Shown: piece after piece, positions 34,547-44,600 of the stretch
How the letters are laid out: every line of letters begins with the position of its first letter
Position numbering within the stretch: position 1 is the first letter of the stretch
Translations under genes and position numbers: made by a program
The notes under the pieces: generated by a model
The model's database searches: none
The model's input: the letters and a program-made list of their open reading frames with translations, nothing else
Told to the model about the DNA's origin: nothing
Source: Skeletonema tropicum
Lineage: Eukaryota; Bacillariophyta; Thalassiosirophyceae; Thalassiosirales; Thalassiosiraceae
Assembly (NCBI GenBank): GCA_037178625.1
Contig: CM074146.1
Span: forward strand, 1 to 64,000
Length of the DNA: 64,000 nt
Direction: 5' to 3'

Positions 34547-37238
34547 TCATCATTTGAGCAGCAGTAGTAGCAGTAGTCAGCAATATGTACAATTGAATCA
34601 AGGGGGGCAAGTTCATACAATGACACGGTTGCAGCAACAACAGCAGCAGCAGAGGCAAGATAATGTTGCTAATCATCATCATCATCTTCCTGCCATGAAT
34701 CATAATGGTGGTGGTGGTGGTACGAATAGTGTGAATATGAATATGAATAAACGGCAAGAGTTGAATGGCAGTGTTGGTCAGCAGCAGCAGCATCATCATC
34801 ATCATCAATTGGAAATGGATCGAGCGGCATTGACTCAAAAGAATCATAAGTTGGCCAAGGAGTTGGTAAGTTTGTTGTGTTGTGCTGTCTCGTTCGTGTG
34901 GTACTGTCTCTTATTGATGAGGAGATGAATTGGGGGGGGGGGATGGATGGATGTTATCATACCTGTGCATCGCCTTCACTGTTGACTGTTTGTTTGGGAT
35001 GTGGGGGGGGAGCAAGAGAACAATGATTTTGACCCAAAGTCACAATGCAAATGCCATGTATCATGATGACACTACTCTACTCTTCCAATTCATTATGTTT
35101 TTCTCTCTCACGTGCATCACGATGAAATACTCACACATGTTTTTCTCTTCACACTCTCTATACAGAGCGATTTACGAGTCAAACACCGTGAAGAAACCAA
35201 GGTAGTCTCCCGCCTCACCATGGAAAATATGAATCTAGCCTCACGATGCCGACAGGCTATTTCCGAGGCTGCCGATCTCAAACGGAAAGTTGTGGGGTAT
35301 GAAAAGCGTCATGGTGATTTTGGGAATTTGCAAAAGGAGGTTTTGTTGCTGAGGAGGCAGATTGAGCGGCAGCATGGAAGTGGAAGTGGAAGTGGTGGAT
35401 CTGGGGTGGAAAAGAGTGGCAGTGGTGGGGGTGGGTTGGATAAGAGTAGTAATAGTCGAAGGAATCGAAGTACATCGCCCAAGGGTGGCAAGCGTAGTGG
35501 TAATCATGGGAGTGACGGGGCTTCATCCAATGCCAATAACACTCCTGTCGATGAGAAAAAGAAGAGAAAGGCAGCAGCAGCAGCAGCAGCGACGAATGGA
35601 TCATCACTGACGTTGGAGACAAAGAATAGTACCGAGACGACGGATCTTGATCGCATCATGGCGAAAGAATTATTCAAGAATAATGGTGCAGCTGCATCTG
35701 CTTCAACTGCGGGCAGTGGCGGTGGAGAAGGAGGTATATCAGATGGTAGTAATGCTAGTAGTGGCAATGCTGCCGAGAAGAAAGATGGGAATACTAATGC
35801 AGTGATGAAGAAGTTTCAAGAGCTGAATATCTCCACTACTGCCGCTGCCGCCAGTTCTTCTTCAGCTACGGCCAATACCAAATCTGGAGGTGGGAGCAAG
35901 GTGACATCTTCGTCTACTTTGGCGAACAATGCTATGTCGTCGAGTAAGCGTTCCAATACCACAACCACAACATCGTCAGGGACGGATAGTACCAGCAATA
36001 GCAATAGCAACAATATCTCTTCGGCCAATACGAAAATTCCAATCAGTGTAACAACGAGTAGTGCAACACAAAAAGATGATGATGAATTTGATGCCGAAAT
36101 TGATATGGTGGGCTTCTTTGCGAAATCATCTCAGACGAAACTCGGTGCTTCCTCCTCCGCCTCGGCTAACAACAGCAGCAGTGACAGCAGTGGAGCCGAC
36201 GGTGTTCCACCCTCTTCGAAGCACTCCCGTTCACACATTACCCACAAGTTGAAAAAGACCGAGACGGACGATCACATGCCCGAAGAGTTGGTTGGCTCCG
36301 CTGATTTACTTTCTCCGTCTAATAAATCCTCCTCCGAGAAGAATGTCGGGGACAATCTACTCAGCAGCCTCGATGCCTTTGAAGCATCATTTGCAAGTGC
36401 CTTTCCTGAAACATCATTCTCCATCAAGAGTGAGGTACCCTCGACAACACAGCTCGACATGTCATTTGATGTTCCTGTATTTGATCCATTCTTCAAAAGT
36501 CCCGTCAACAAAGATAGAGAAGCAACGTCGACATCACTTCATCAATCACCACCAAAATCGAAATCAGCCATGTCGGGAGTTTCTTCGGGGAGTGGAAATT
36601 CCAATTCTCATAAGGACGGTATGAAGAGTCAGCTGAAAGATTTATTCCCCGACTCGGCCCTCACTACAAGTCCGAAGCGTGGGTTGGATTTGACATTCGA
36701 CTCGACATTTCCAGACGTGGACATTGGCGGTGGAAGCAGCAGCAGCAATAGCAATACCAACAAGAGTGGTAAGGGCAAATCATCTCTCTCTGCGGATAAG
36801 CTGGATAGTGCCTTCTCTCGAGCTCATGCGACGCCAACAGCATCGACAAAGACGGCTGGTGGCAGCAGTGCGGGTGGCGGTGGTGGCAAATCATCATCAT
36901 CATCTAATCGTCCGCCACCATTGGATATGAGTGCAGAGATTGAACAACTCGACGCACTTGCATCGGCTAATACCGAAAAGGCAGAAGGGGGAGAGAATAG
37001 AAAGCGATCCGTTCGCAAGGTCAAAACACCATTATCCTACGCTGAGCCATCTATTTCACAAAAACTGAGGAGAGGAGATGTCCTCTTTCCCAAAATAGAT
37101 GCAGACCGAAAGTTGGAATTGGAGGCAAAGCGATCAAAGAGCGGTGGAGCTGGTACGACAGATCTTGATAGAATTATGAGTGAGCATTTCTCTGTGAGCA
37201 ATAATACTAATAAGAAGGACGGGGCAGCACCGTCATAG
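33965..37238 (+). CDS. SGO: Shugoshin, intact three-exon gene, 966 aa
   Basis: Shugoshins protect centromeric cohesin from premature removal, usually by recruiting PP2A, and bind centromeric chromatin. Exons 33965-34097, 34171-34865 and 35166-37238 join in frame (2901 nt). Residues 1-255 are low-complexity N/Q/H/S, with an 11-Gln run. Residues ~258-345 form a heptad-rich coiled coil beginning LEMDRAALTQKNHKLAKEL, split by intron 2. A long Ser/Gly/Asn-rich acidic middle follows. Residues ~888-918 carry the basic SGO motif (RKRSVRKVK, then SYAEPSISQKLRRGD), which matches the family signature S/N-Y-x-E-P-S-L/I-x-x-K-L-R-R. TTDLDRIM occurs twice (~434 and ~939). A double ATG opens exon 1, and the CAGCAG acceptor of intron 1 permits NAGNAG splicing. 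The gene ends the tandem array of its own 5' fragments. Confidence 0.85.
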
Positions 37239-37355
37239 CAGAGAGACTGTTTTAGAGAAAGTGGGAGGGGGATTTTGTATGTCAGTAGTGATGATATATA
37301 ACCAAACGAGCTACTAGTTAAATATAGAATATTATTGGTTAACGAATTGTTCTCT
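37239..37355. other. Shugoshin 3' UTR region
   Basis: AT-rich sequence after the TAG. No clear AATAAA signal is seen. Confidence 0.4.
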
Positions 37356-38065
37356 AAATCGAGGTCTTTCTTTGAATACTTCAATTGTACGACTTGTACA
37401 TCAATCTCTCTTTTTTCTAAATGACTGCAATAGCATGATGAACCTCGATGCCGCAGATGAGCTAAGTAAGGATGCGATTCTACCCTGATGTGATTCGAGC
37501 GATCAACTCGAGTACCAGCAGGACTTAGAAGAGAGTTCTTCTCAACTCTAACCTCACCATCATGTATCGTACTACTTAAACAAGACGTGAGGCCTCCAAG
37601 ATATAGTCAGAATCGATCCTCACTTGTGGTCATTCGTTGGGACTTGGTGGGTGTTGCCGCTTAGGAGACGCCCATCTCATCGACAAGCCACAAGCAACCA
37701 ACTCTGTCGAGGCACTGCGGAAGCCCTAAACCATTGGCTTATCGGGGCTGCATCAGTGTTGTGATAATTCATCTCTCAAACAAATTATGGCATGAATCTA
37801 CAGCTATTCAACGCACGCCGCTCGTAGCCTGTCCCAATAGAACAAGACTCCCTACAGCGAGTGAAATACAACATCATGCACTCTACTACACGACAAAACT
37901 TCCGTCCAGCTAGAGCGGCAGCGGTGGATCACCGATACTGCAAGAGCAAGGGCATTCAGAAGCGAGAGGTGAGTGAATCAAACAGCCAAATAAATAATGG
38001 CGAAAAACAAAAAAACCCACGCTACGCCTAACTAGCACGCTACCGCCACAAGACTCTCGTCTGAT
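37356..38065. repeat. Outer left arm of the large palindrome
   Basis: 37371-37570 matches 53036-53270 in reverse complement, and 37575-37710 plus 37865-38065 match 51355-51085 in reverse complement. The matching is diverged, with a ~150-bp extra piece at 37711-37865. No gene is seen here. Confidence 0.75.
37865..38065. repeat. Dispersed promoter-proximal repeat, copy 1
   Basis: It contains GGCAGCGGTGGATCACCGAT, then AGCGAGAGGTGAGTGAATCA, then CTACCGCCACAAGACTC. Further copies are at 40795-41010 and inverted at 51240-51020. A more diverged version without the first block lies upstream of SGO at 12595-12730 and in each array unit. Confidence 0.7.
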
Positions 38066-39674
38066 TTTTGTCATATGCGGCTCGATTTCGGGGCATCGTT
38101 TTCAGGCTGTGGGGTGAAAGTCAGAAGATCACGGAGGGGTGTAAGTCAGGTCACATGAGGTCACGAAAAGTCCAAGTCAGAACCACGGAGGAATAGTACA
38201 TTGGCGATGGTCTTGACGCAATATTTGTCGCCAAGAGCGTGATATGACAGATCACGGTACATTGTAAAAGCTGTCACAGGTGATGGTAGCAAAGACAATG
38301 ATAGCACATAGGCAACTTGCTTTGTATCGGACGCTGCACTGCTATCCACTGCAAGTAAAAACGTATATATATTCTTAACAGCATGCTGAATCTGTCTCTG
38401 AAGTGGTGTGGATGGATTCGCCGTCTGGAAGCGTGAGGAGCACGGAGCGCACATCATGTGATGAACGACATAATGATCGTCGCTCGACATCAATGAGAAC
38501 ATACACGGCGAACGACGTTGCCGTCTCTACCACCGAGAAAAGGCACACGCAATGAAGCATATTCATTGTATTCATCAATGGATGCGTCGAGACTGCTGTG
38601 TCTTGTGCATCCAACACACTTGTTGGATGTTACGGAAGCGGGCACATCTCATAGCAAAATGCATCCACACGCAACAAGCAGCATCTTCTATGAACACCAA
38701 CACCAACAATATACGAGAATAGTATATTTATGCTATTTGGAGTCTTGGTGGAGACGGGGAAGGTTCAAGAGCGTACTATACCGATGCATAATATTTGAGC
38801 GACGAAAGCAATACACATACTAATCAACTCTTGACGGGCAGCAGTGTACAACTCATTGAAGATTCAGCAGCAAACAGAGTCTCCATTTGCGGCAATAGAT
38901 TAGAGGACCATGCAAGCCAATTGCAGGCGATGCTGATAGAAATGTAACAAAGTTCAAGCCTTACTACAATAGTTTGAGTCCCTGTTGGATGCGAAATACT
39001 ACGCAAACTCCTCTTTTATCGACTCTTGCTTTGGGTATTAAATCTAGTCGTAGACTCTAGTTGAATTACATGATACTTCAGTCACCTATTCGAGAAGAAT
39101 GGTGACGATTCATTGCATTCTGTGATAGAATTGTTGCAGATGAGCTGCGACCACGAACTTTCCTCCTCTTTTTTTCTCCTCTTTCTCGCCCCCAACTCAG
39201 GCGAAGCCCACAGCCTGAGAAAATTGCCGATTTCGGGGACAAACCTGTTTCTCTCGGAAATAGAGGGAAATTAATCCGAGAGTCCGGAGTGTCTGTCCGT
39301 CAACTTCCTCTCCTCCTTTTCTCCTACCTCCTCCCCTACTGGGCCACCACCCCCCGCTTCGCCAAGCTCTCCGACTTCTCAAAAGCCAACTCAAAGTAGA
39401 GCAAGAAACTCTAACACTAACAATAACACAATAACTTACTTCTTCTTAGAAGTAAAATGAGAAAACAAACTATTCTGCTTTCTTTGTTTTCCAGTAGCCT
39501 TCTCCAAACCATAAGCCTTCATTTCAAAAGTTTTATCACTCTCCTTCTTGTCTTTCTAGCAGTCTTTGAGCCTAGTTCCGAGGCTGTGGACAGTAGCCTT
39601 AACTCTCTCATTCGCTTTGCCATCTTTCTTGAACTGTTTTTCCATCTCACCAGCTTTCAACATAGTATCTTTCT
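38066..39674. other. No recognisable gene
   Basis: Only short frames on either strand; no motif recognised. 39160-39370 is C/T-rich with CTCCTC and CCCGC runs. This stretch lies between direct copies of the dispersed repeat and has no counterpart in the right arm, so it may be an insertion. Confidence 0.45.
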
Positions 39675-40480
39675 CTATCTTGGCAAACAGATTCCTACTC
39701 TTTTCATCATTGAGATCCCCTGCACACAATTTCCCCCAGTCATCATCAGATATGATATGGCCAAAGCAACAAATGACATGCCTGCATCATATTTCACCAT
39801 TTCTGATTTGATCTTGAATGAAGGGTTCCCATGCACGTCAGTGTAGGTTTTTGTGAAGAGAACCTCCTTGGAGAACACCTCTTCTCCCTCGATATCTTCA
39901 CTCATCTTCAAAAGGACACGATCTTTCCACATCCGCTCAAGCTCGCTTGAAACAGTAATACCCCCCACCTTATCATCCACAGCGATATTTTGAACTCCAT
40001 CCAACCGGGTAGATGTTGTTGTGGACCTGGCAGATTTTGTCTTCTTAGGATCAGGTGGTACAAAGTCTTCCTCAAGGTTAACGGGTGGTGGACGCTTCCT
40101 TCCAACATCATCATCTTGACGATCATCACCTTGACGAGAGGATGACTCACGAATGGGGGAACTCGGGGACCCCTGTTGTGCAGCATCTACCATTCTTTGG
40201 AGTTTCTTGATTTGCTTCTCCTGATCTTTGATCTTTCGATCCTTTTCCGCCATTTCCTGGTTCTGGATATTGGCCTGGTCCAATATCCAATAGGCTTTGA
40301 AGGCGGTGTTCTCCATTTCATCTCGAGCTGCATTGGAGGTCTCTAACGTTTCTACTCTGTCAATCAACTTACGTAGCAGTTTAAAGGATTATCAGATATA
40401 CCCAGCGGTGCAGCGGTAGAAAGATTGGGCACTGCCGCCTCCGCCGCCTCGTTGTTGTTATTGCTGCTGCCGGCACTCAT
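39675..40480 (-). CDS. Coiled-coil hypothetical protein, 243 aa, two exons
   Basis: Proposed exons are 40480-40402 (ATG; MSAGSSNNNNEAAEAAVPNL) and 40327-39675, joined across a 74-bp GT-AG intron that keeps the frame (79+653 nt). An alternative TTAG acceptor about 16 nt upstream is also in frame. The first half of exon 2 is a coiled coil (EMAEKDRKIKDQEKQIKKLQ). A charged Arg/Lys/Pro/Asp linker with RKRPPP and KKTK, possibly nuclear, follows. The C-terminal part (SELERMWKDRVLLKMSEDIE...) is more ordered and ends MKRVGICLPR. No family is recognised. It could be gene or transposon derived. Confidence 0.5.
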
Positions 40481-41220
40481 GCTCCGGTCTGCGGTAGTCT
40501 GCGGTGGTGATGATGTGATTGCTTGGTATAAGTCTACCGCCACAAAAATAATAATAATAATAATAATCTGTGGCAAATTATTAATAGAATGATACTGCTA
40601 TTGTATTGCCCTAATTGCTACTCCTATGAGTATTGTGTTTGGTGGTGATGCGTTGGATTTGTTGTTTCTCTCGGACGAGAGTTGTGTGCTCATCATTATT
40701 CTGCTCAAAACACAGGGAGATTTGCTCGCTGCGCTCGCAAAACCCTCGTCCGAGGGTTCACTCTTGTTCCGAGAGTGTCCACTCTACAGCTACACAACAA
40801 CAGCTTCCAGCAAGCGGCAGCGGTGGATCACCGATACTGCAAGAGCAAGGGCATTCAGAAGCGAGAGGTGAGTGAATCAAACAGCCAAATAAGTAATGAT
40901 CAAAAAACACAAAACCCCACGCTACCGCCACAAGACTCGTTTGAGGCGGCTCGATTACGAATGCATTCATGGCGTGCCCGAAATCGGGTATTTGGGGGCA
41001 TTTACGGGACGTTCTATCTCGCTCGGTACCCCATCCTGTCCGTCCGGCTCGGTCCTCGCTCTCCTCCGCGGGAATCAACTTGCTCCTCGCTCCTCACTCA
41101 ATGATTCACTTCTTGCACTCATTGTAACACACGCATTCAACAACAAACCTTACTCTCTCTATCTCAGCATTGACGCTCACTTGCACAAGGAAGAACCACT
41201 AATACCAATACAACATCAAG
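40481..41220. repeat. Inter-gene region with dispersed repeat, copy 2
   Basis: 40795-41010 carries the dispersed repeat in plus orientation: GGCAGCGGTGGATCACCGAT, CTACCGCCACAAGACTCGT, then CGAAATCGGGTATTTGGGGG. It lies ~200 bp upstream of the secreted Cys-rich gene, and its mirror copy lies upstream of the right-arm gene. (ATT)n near 40544-40567. Confidence 0.65.
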
Positions 41221-41904
41221 ATGAACATCAACATCAAATACCTCCTTGCATCATTCACCACACTCACACTCGTTACATCCAGCGGCGCACAACCACTCCA
41301 AAATCCACCCTGCAATATTTGTGGTAGTCCAACGGAACAGCAAACGTCATTCGAAATCACCAATCCCGATGCAGTGTTGCACATTGACATGATGATGGAA
41401 GAAGGCAAGACTTGTGCCGAATGGGCATCGGATGGACACGATGGTCGTATTCCACAGCAAGTTTGTGATATGCTGCCTGCTGTGGTAGTGTATGTTTGTG
41501 ATTGTCAGGAAAAAGTTGTGGAGATGGAGAGTTCGTATCCCTCGCCATTGCCTTCGACTTGTCAATTCTGTTCGGACGGAATCACTCTTACTCTTCAATA
41601 TGATGCTACCGTTGACGACGACGACGACGACTATGATGGGTTTGACGAGACATTGTGTCAGCGTCTCGTCGCAGGCGCGCAACTCATTTCGGCAGATAGT
41701 TTGTATTGCGAGAAGCTTCAGGTGGGTGAACAACTTTGTTGTCCTTCCAACAATAGCGGTGGCGGTGTTATTAGTATGGATATGTCGTTAGACCTTTCGT
41801 ATTTGTATCATGTGGGCCGTTCAAAGGCGAGTAAGGCAAAGACTCGAAAGGCCAATCATCATGATTTGAAGAGCAAGGGCGGCAAGTTTGATGGTGCTCG
41901 TTAG
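41221..41904 (+). CDS. Secreted Cys-rich protein with Lys-rich tail, 227 aa (intact copy)
   Basis: A signal peptide (MNINIKYLLASFTTLTLVTS) is followed by two related Cys modules. Module 1 runs from PCNICGSP through the TCAEW and RIPQQVCDMLP motifs to VYVCDCQ. Module 2 runs from TCQFCSDGITLTL to ETLCQRL, YCEKL and QLCCPSN, with a poly-Asp loop between. The spacing C-x2-CG...tC...G-x-I...C...C-x-C is familiar from repeated extracellular modules of diatoms (family memory, not checked). The tail (SKASKAKTRKANHHDLKSKG) is strongly basic. A ~200-bp upstream region carries the dispersed repeat. A nearly identical inverted copy is disrupted at 48126-50817. Confidence 0.7.
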   Translation: MNINIKYLLASFTTLTLVTSSGAQPLQNPPCNICGSPTEQQTSFEITNPDAVLHIDMMMEEGKTCAEWASDGHDGRIPQQVCDMLPAVVVYVCDCQEKVVEMESSYPSPLPSTCQFCSDGITLTLQYDATVDDDDDDYDGFDETLCQRLVAGAQLISADSLYCEKLQVGEQLCCPSNNSGGGVISMDMSLDLSYLYHVGRSKASKAKTRKANHHDLKSKGGKFDGAR

Positions 41905-41915
41905 TAGAGAGAATT

Positions 41916-41923
<8 letters not shown>

Positions 41924-41979
<56 letters not shown>
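41924..41979. repeat. (AG)n microsatellite in left arm
   Basis: About 28 AG units right after the Cys-rich gene. The mirror tract at 48048-48113 is longer. Confidence 0.85.
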
Positions 41980-41982
<3 letters not shown>

Positions 41983-41984
41983 TA

Positions 41985-43237
41985 CTTGTACTGACCGCTC
42001 TCCTTGTTGTTGGCTCGAGCTCGAGAATTAGATTTTCGGACGAACAATATATGGGAAGCGCTATCGGAAGTATACTCTTACTCATTCCATATCCATATGA
42101 TTTCTTTGCGTCGAAGAGACGAGTTATAAGTGCTAGAAGATACTAATCTGCTACCATCAATCATTGCAATACACACTGCTGACTCCACTCATTCTTTCTT
42201 CGCGGCTGTAGAAGAGTCCCAGTGCAAGCATTCCCGAAACCTAATCGCGAATTAGAGTTCCTCATTCACCAGCCATTTATTATGAGTCATCTCCAAAAAA
42301 GATAGAACAGCTTTGTCTTTCTGCCCATGTTGATGATGCACCATAGAAAGGTAGCTCCCCCCAGTGATGACTATGTTTCTCTTATCTACAGAACTCCTTT
42401 GATATCAGTTTTGGTCGATCGATCTTTTATCTTGTCGGATCTTATATTCGGGCGGACTTGGAGACGCCGCTCAGCTCATTGATTTGACTAAATATTCAGT
42501 GCCGGTGCTCTACTACGACATTATTTGTTACACCTCGCTTCTGCTCCACCACAGATGAGACGCGGCATGCCCACTGTGGAAAGGTAATACTCATGGACTT
42601 TTCGTACATCGCACTTGCCTTTCTTCTCGGCGAAGGCTCGAACGTCCGTCCGCGCCTCAAGCATTCAAGAGACAATTTTGAGTACCCTAAATAATAATAC
42701 TTTCATCTCGAAGCGACAATTATGAGCATCTTTCTCTTTGTGCCATTCACGAGATGACAAGGCATAAGCACAGGCAACTCTTTGTGCCATTCACGTGATG
42801 ACAAGGCATAGGCACAGGCAAGACACAGGACAGAGGCATAGGCATAGGCATCGACATCGACTGTTTTGGGTAAAGAGGCACGCTATTGTACACTCATTGT
42901 TGAACACACCATAAAGAGAAAAAGACTTCACAAGTCGAAGTTTTTGGCATCATCAGGTAAGTGCAAATGATTTAGAGAATCGCTATGGATATGCAATGGA
43001 GGGCATGGGGCATTCGTGTGAGAGCGGCTGCTCTTTGGTGAAATAGCTGCAACTGTGACTCTGTGTGATGGTGGCAGTCGTGAGAGCTGTTGCTGTTGTG
43101 TTGCTGCGATGTAAATGCACTGCTCTGTGGTGAGGTTCACTGATATGAGATGTGAAGATTATTCGGATACATAATATCATAATCCTAATATTCTCTCACC
43201 ATTGATCGATCTACCTCACGTGCTTGCAGGTATCATA
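41985..43237. other. Palindrome arm, no further gene
   Basis: 3' flank of the Cys-rich gene and 5' flank of the mini-protein gene. At 42720-42860 there is a GGCATAGGCACAGGCA-type short tandem repeat and a 36-bp local duplication (CTCTTTGTGCCATTCACG). Short frames only. Confidence 0.5.
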
Positions 43238-43238
43238 G

Positions 43239-43246
43239 TATAAATA
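43239..43246 (+). promoter_or_regulatory. TATA box of mini-protein gene
   Basis: TATAAATA 34 bp before the ATG, a short leader. Mirrored at 46782-46789. Confidence 0.55.
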
Positions 43247-43279
43247 GTCAACATCTTCTCATTCGTATTCAAGATCAAG

Positions 43280-43429
43280 ATGCGCTTCTCTGCTCTAGCC
43301 CTCCTCATCCTTGGTATCAGTGCCAGGGTGTCCTACTGCCAAGCATCAAAGGCGAGTAAGGTAGAGACAAAGACTGAAAAGTCAAAGGGCAAAAAGAAGA
43401 CTGGAAAGCGAAAGGGCAAAAAGATGTGA
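43280..43429 (+). CDS. Lys-rich secreted mini-protein, 49 aa (left copy)
   Basis: The signal peptide (MRFSALALLILGISARVSYC) is followed by a ~29-residue tail dominated by Lys with Ser/Thr/Gly (QASKASKVETKTEKSKGKKK, then TGKRKGKKM). Such Lys/Ser polycations are reminiscent of diatom silica-associated peptides (silaffin-like), but that function is an inference from composition only. The DNA TCAAAGGCGAGTAAGG is shared with the tail of the Cys-rich protein at 41221. A perfect-looking inverted copy lies at 46599-46748. Its close TATA box supports expression. Confidence 0.6.
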   Translation: MRFSALALLILGISARVSYCQASKASKVETKTEKSKGKKKTGKRKGKKM

Positions 43430-43599
43430 TATCTGCTTAGACTTAAAAGCATCTATCTGCTCTGCTTGTTGTTAGAGCTCAAGAATTGGATATCGGAAGA
43501 ACTATTGATGTTAATGGACATGCATTGGAAAAAGGATACGAATGTAGATCTTTGCTTCGAAAAGAGACGGTGTCATGATATCATTATGGACATAGCTAA

Positions 43600-43811
43600 G
43601 TGATAAAAGATGATACTCTCGTTTCTACGATCGATATCGACTATTCCACTAAACTGCTGCCTACTACTGCTTATCGTACAATGACAACATTACCATACTC
43701 TTCACCCTCAATATCATTCTCAAATTCTCAATCTCTCATTCTTTCTTATTATTCTCAGTCCGTAGAAGTAGAACCTCCAATCGATCCGCATCAATAAAAT
43801 CTACCTCACTC
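43600..43811 (-). pseudogene. 3' fragment of the plastid-type gene copied into the left arm
   Basis: On the minus strand it repeats the last ~23 codons (VDFIDADRLEVLLLRTENN) and 3' flank of the gene at 45261-46292, without the rest. This marks the inner breakpoint of the inverted duplication. Confidence 0.8.
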
Positions 43812-43839
43812 AGAGAGAGAGAGAGAGGAGCAAGAGTGG

Positions 43840-44600
43840 CTTGTCATGTCAGGCTGCAAGAGATGGAGATTTGATATCTGCGTGTATGTATTGATTGTGT
43901 TGGCTTGAACTCGAGAATTAGATTTTCGGACGAACGCAATTGATGGATGACGTGCATCGGAAGTATATTCTTATATTCCATCTGATTCCTTTGCGTAGAA
44001 GAGACAATGTTATAAGTACTAGTAGTAGAAAATACTCATTTGCTACTATCAATAGATATGTCCATTGCAATACACCTGCTGATTACACTCATTGTTTCGA
44101 ATTCGTAGTCCGTAGAACAGTCCAGTGTTGGCATTCCCGAAATCTAATCACGAATTAGAGTTCCTCATTCATCAGCCATTGACATAAGTAAAAGACATCT
44201 CCACAAAGCTTTCCCCTTGCCTTTGGCCCCATCCGCCCTGTTGTTGATGATGTACCATAGAAAAGGTAACCTCTCCCAGAGATGACTATGTTTCTCTTAT
44301 TATTTACAGACCTCATTTGATATCAGTTGATTGGTCGATCGATCTTGCATCTTGCTGCTTCGTCTATGGGCGGACTTTGAGATGTAGCCCGCTCATTGGT
44401 TTGATTTTGGACGAAGATTTAGTACCGGAGTGTCTCTTGCGACATTTACTACGCCTCGTAGCTCGCTTCTCGCTTCTCGCTCCATCCATGCCATTCCACC
44501 CATCACAACAACCTATCTTCCACGCAAGCGGCGGCTCGATCAAACACCTTGGAATAGTCTCTCTCTCTCGAGCAAGGGAATTCATAAAGCGGCAGGTGCG
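43840..44600. repeat. Diverged direct duplicate of 41910-42560
   Basis: It shares CTCGAGAATTAGATTTTCGG, CATTCCCGAAA, GAATTAGAGTTCCTCATTCA and GGTCGATCGATCTT in the same order as the 3' flank of the Cys-rich gene. 44520-44600 shows a diverged version of the dispersed repeat. No gene is recognised, so an older duplication underlies the younger palindrome. Confidence 0.65.

Larger units (their letters stand above)
12505..34607. repeat. Tandem array: seven ~2.94-kb units plus the 5' end of the shugoshin gene
   Basis: Units start at 12505, 15429, 18377, 21310, 24267, 27212 and 30168. The eighth start, 33130, leads into the intact gene, which leaves the repeat at 34607. Each unit holds about 1.47 kb of SGO upstream region plus exon 1, intron 1 and part of exon 2. 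About 1.46 kb absent from the intact gene follows, including a TIR transposon. Units are nearly identical. Differences noticed are small: poly-Q length, a 10-bp ACTTATTGTA indel, a TATAGAGCA insertion and a 9-bp GAAGCGAGC indel. Amplification is recent or kept uniform by gene conversion. Confidence 0.95.
40791..43811. repeat. Inner left arm of the large palindrome
   Basis: It matches 46217-51240 in reverse complement, apart from a 2.0-kb insertion in the right arm. Coordinates from 41771 to 43811 sum with their right-arm partners to about 90028. Differences seen are few (microsatellite lengths, scattered substitutions). The arm ends inside a copy of the last 23 codons of the gene at 45261-46292. 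Confidence 0.9.

Noticed and set aside
12505..34607. CRISPR array
   Set aside because: Units are kilobases long with gene parts; no short repeat-spacer pattern, and the window is eukaryotic.
37003..37095. LxxIxE PP2A-B56 docking motif at TTDLDRIM
   Set aside because: The sixth position is Ala or Ser rather than Glu, so the consensus is not met.
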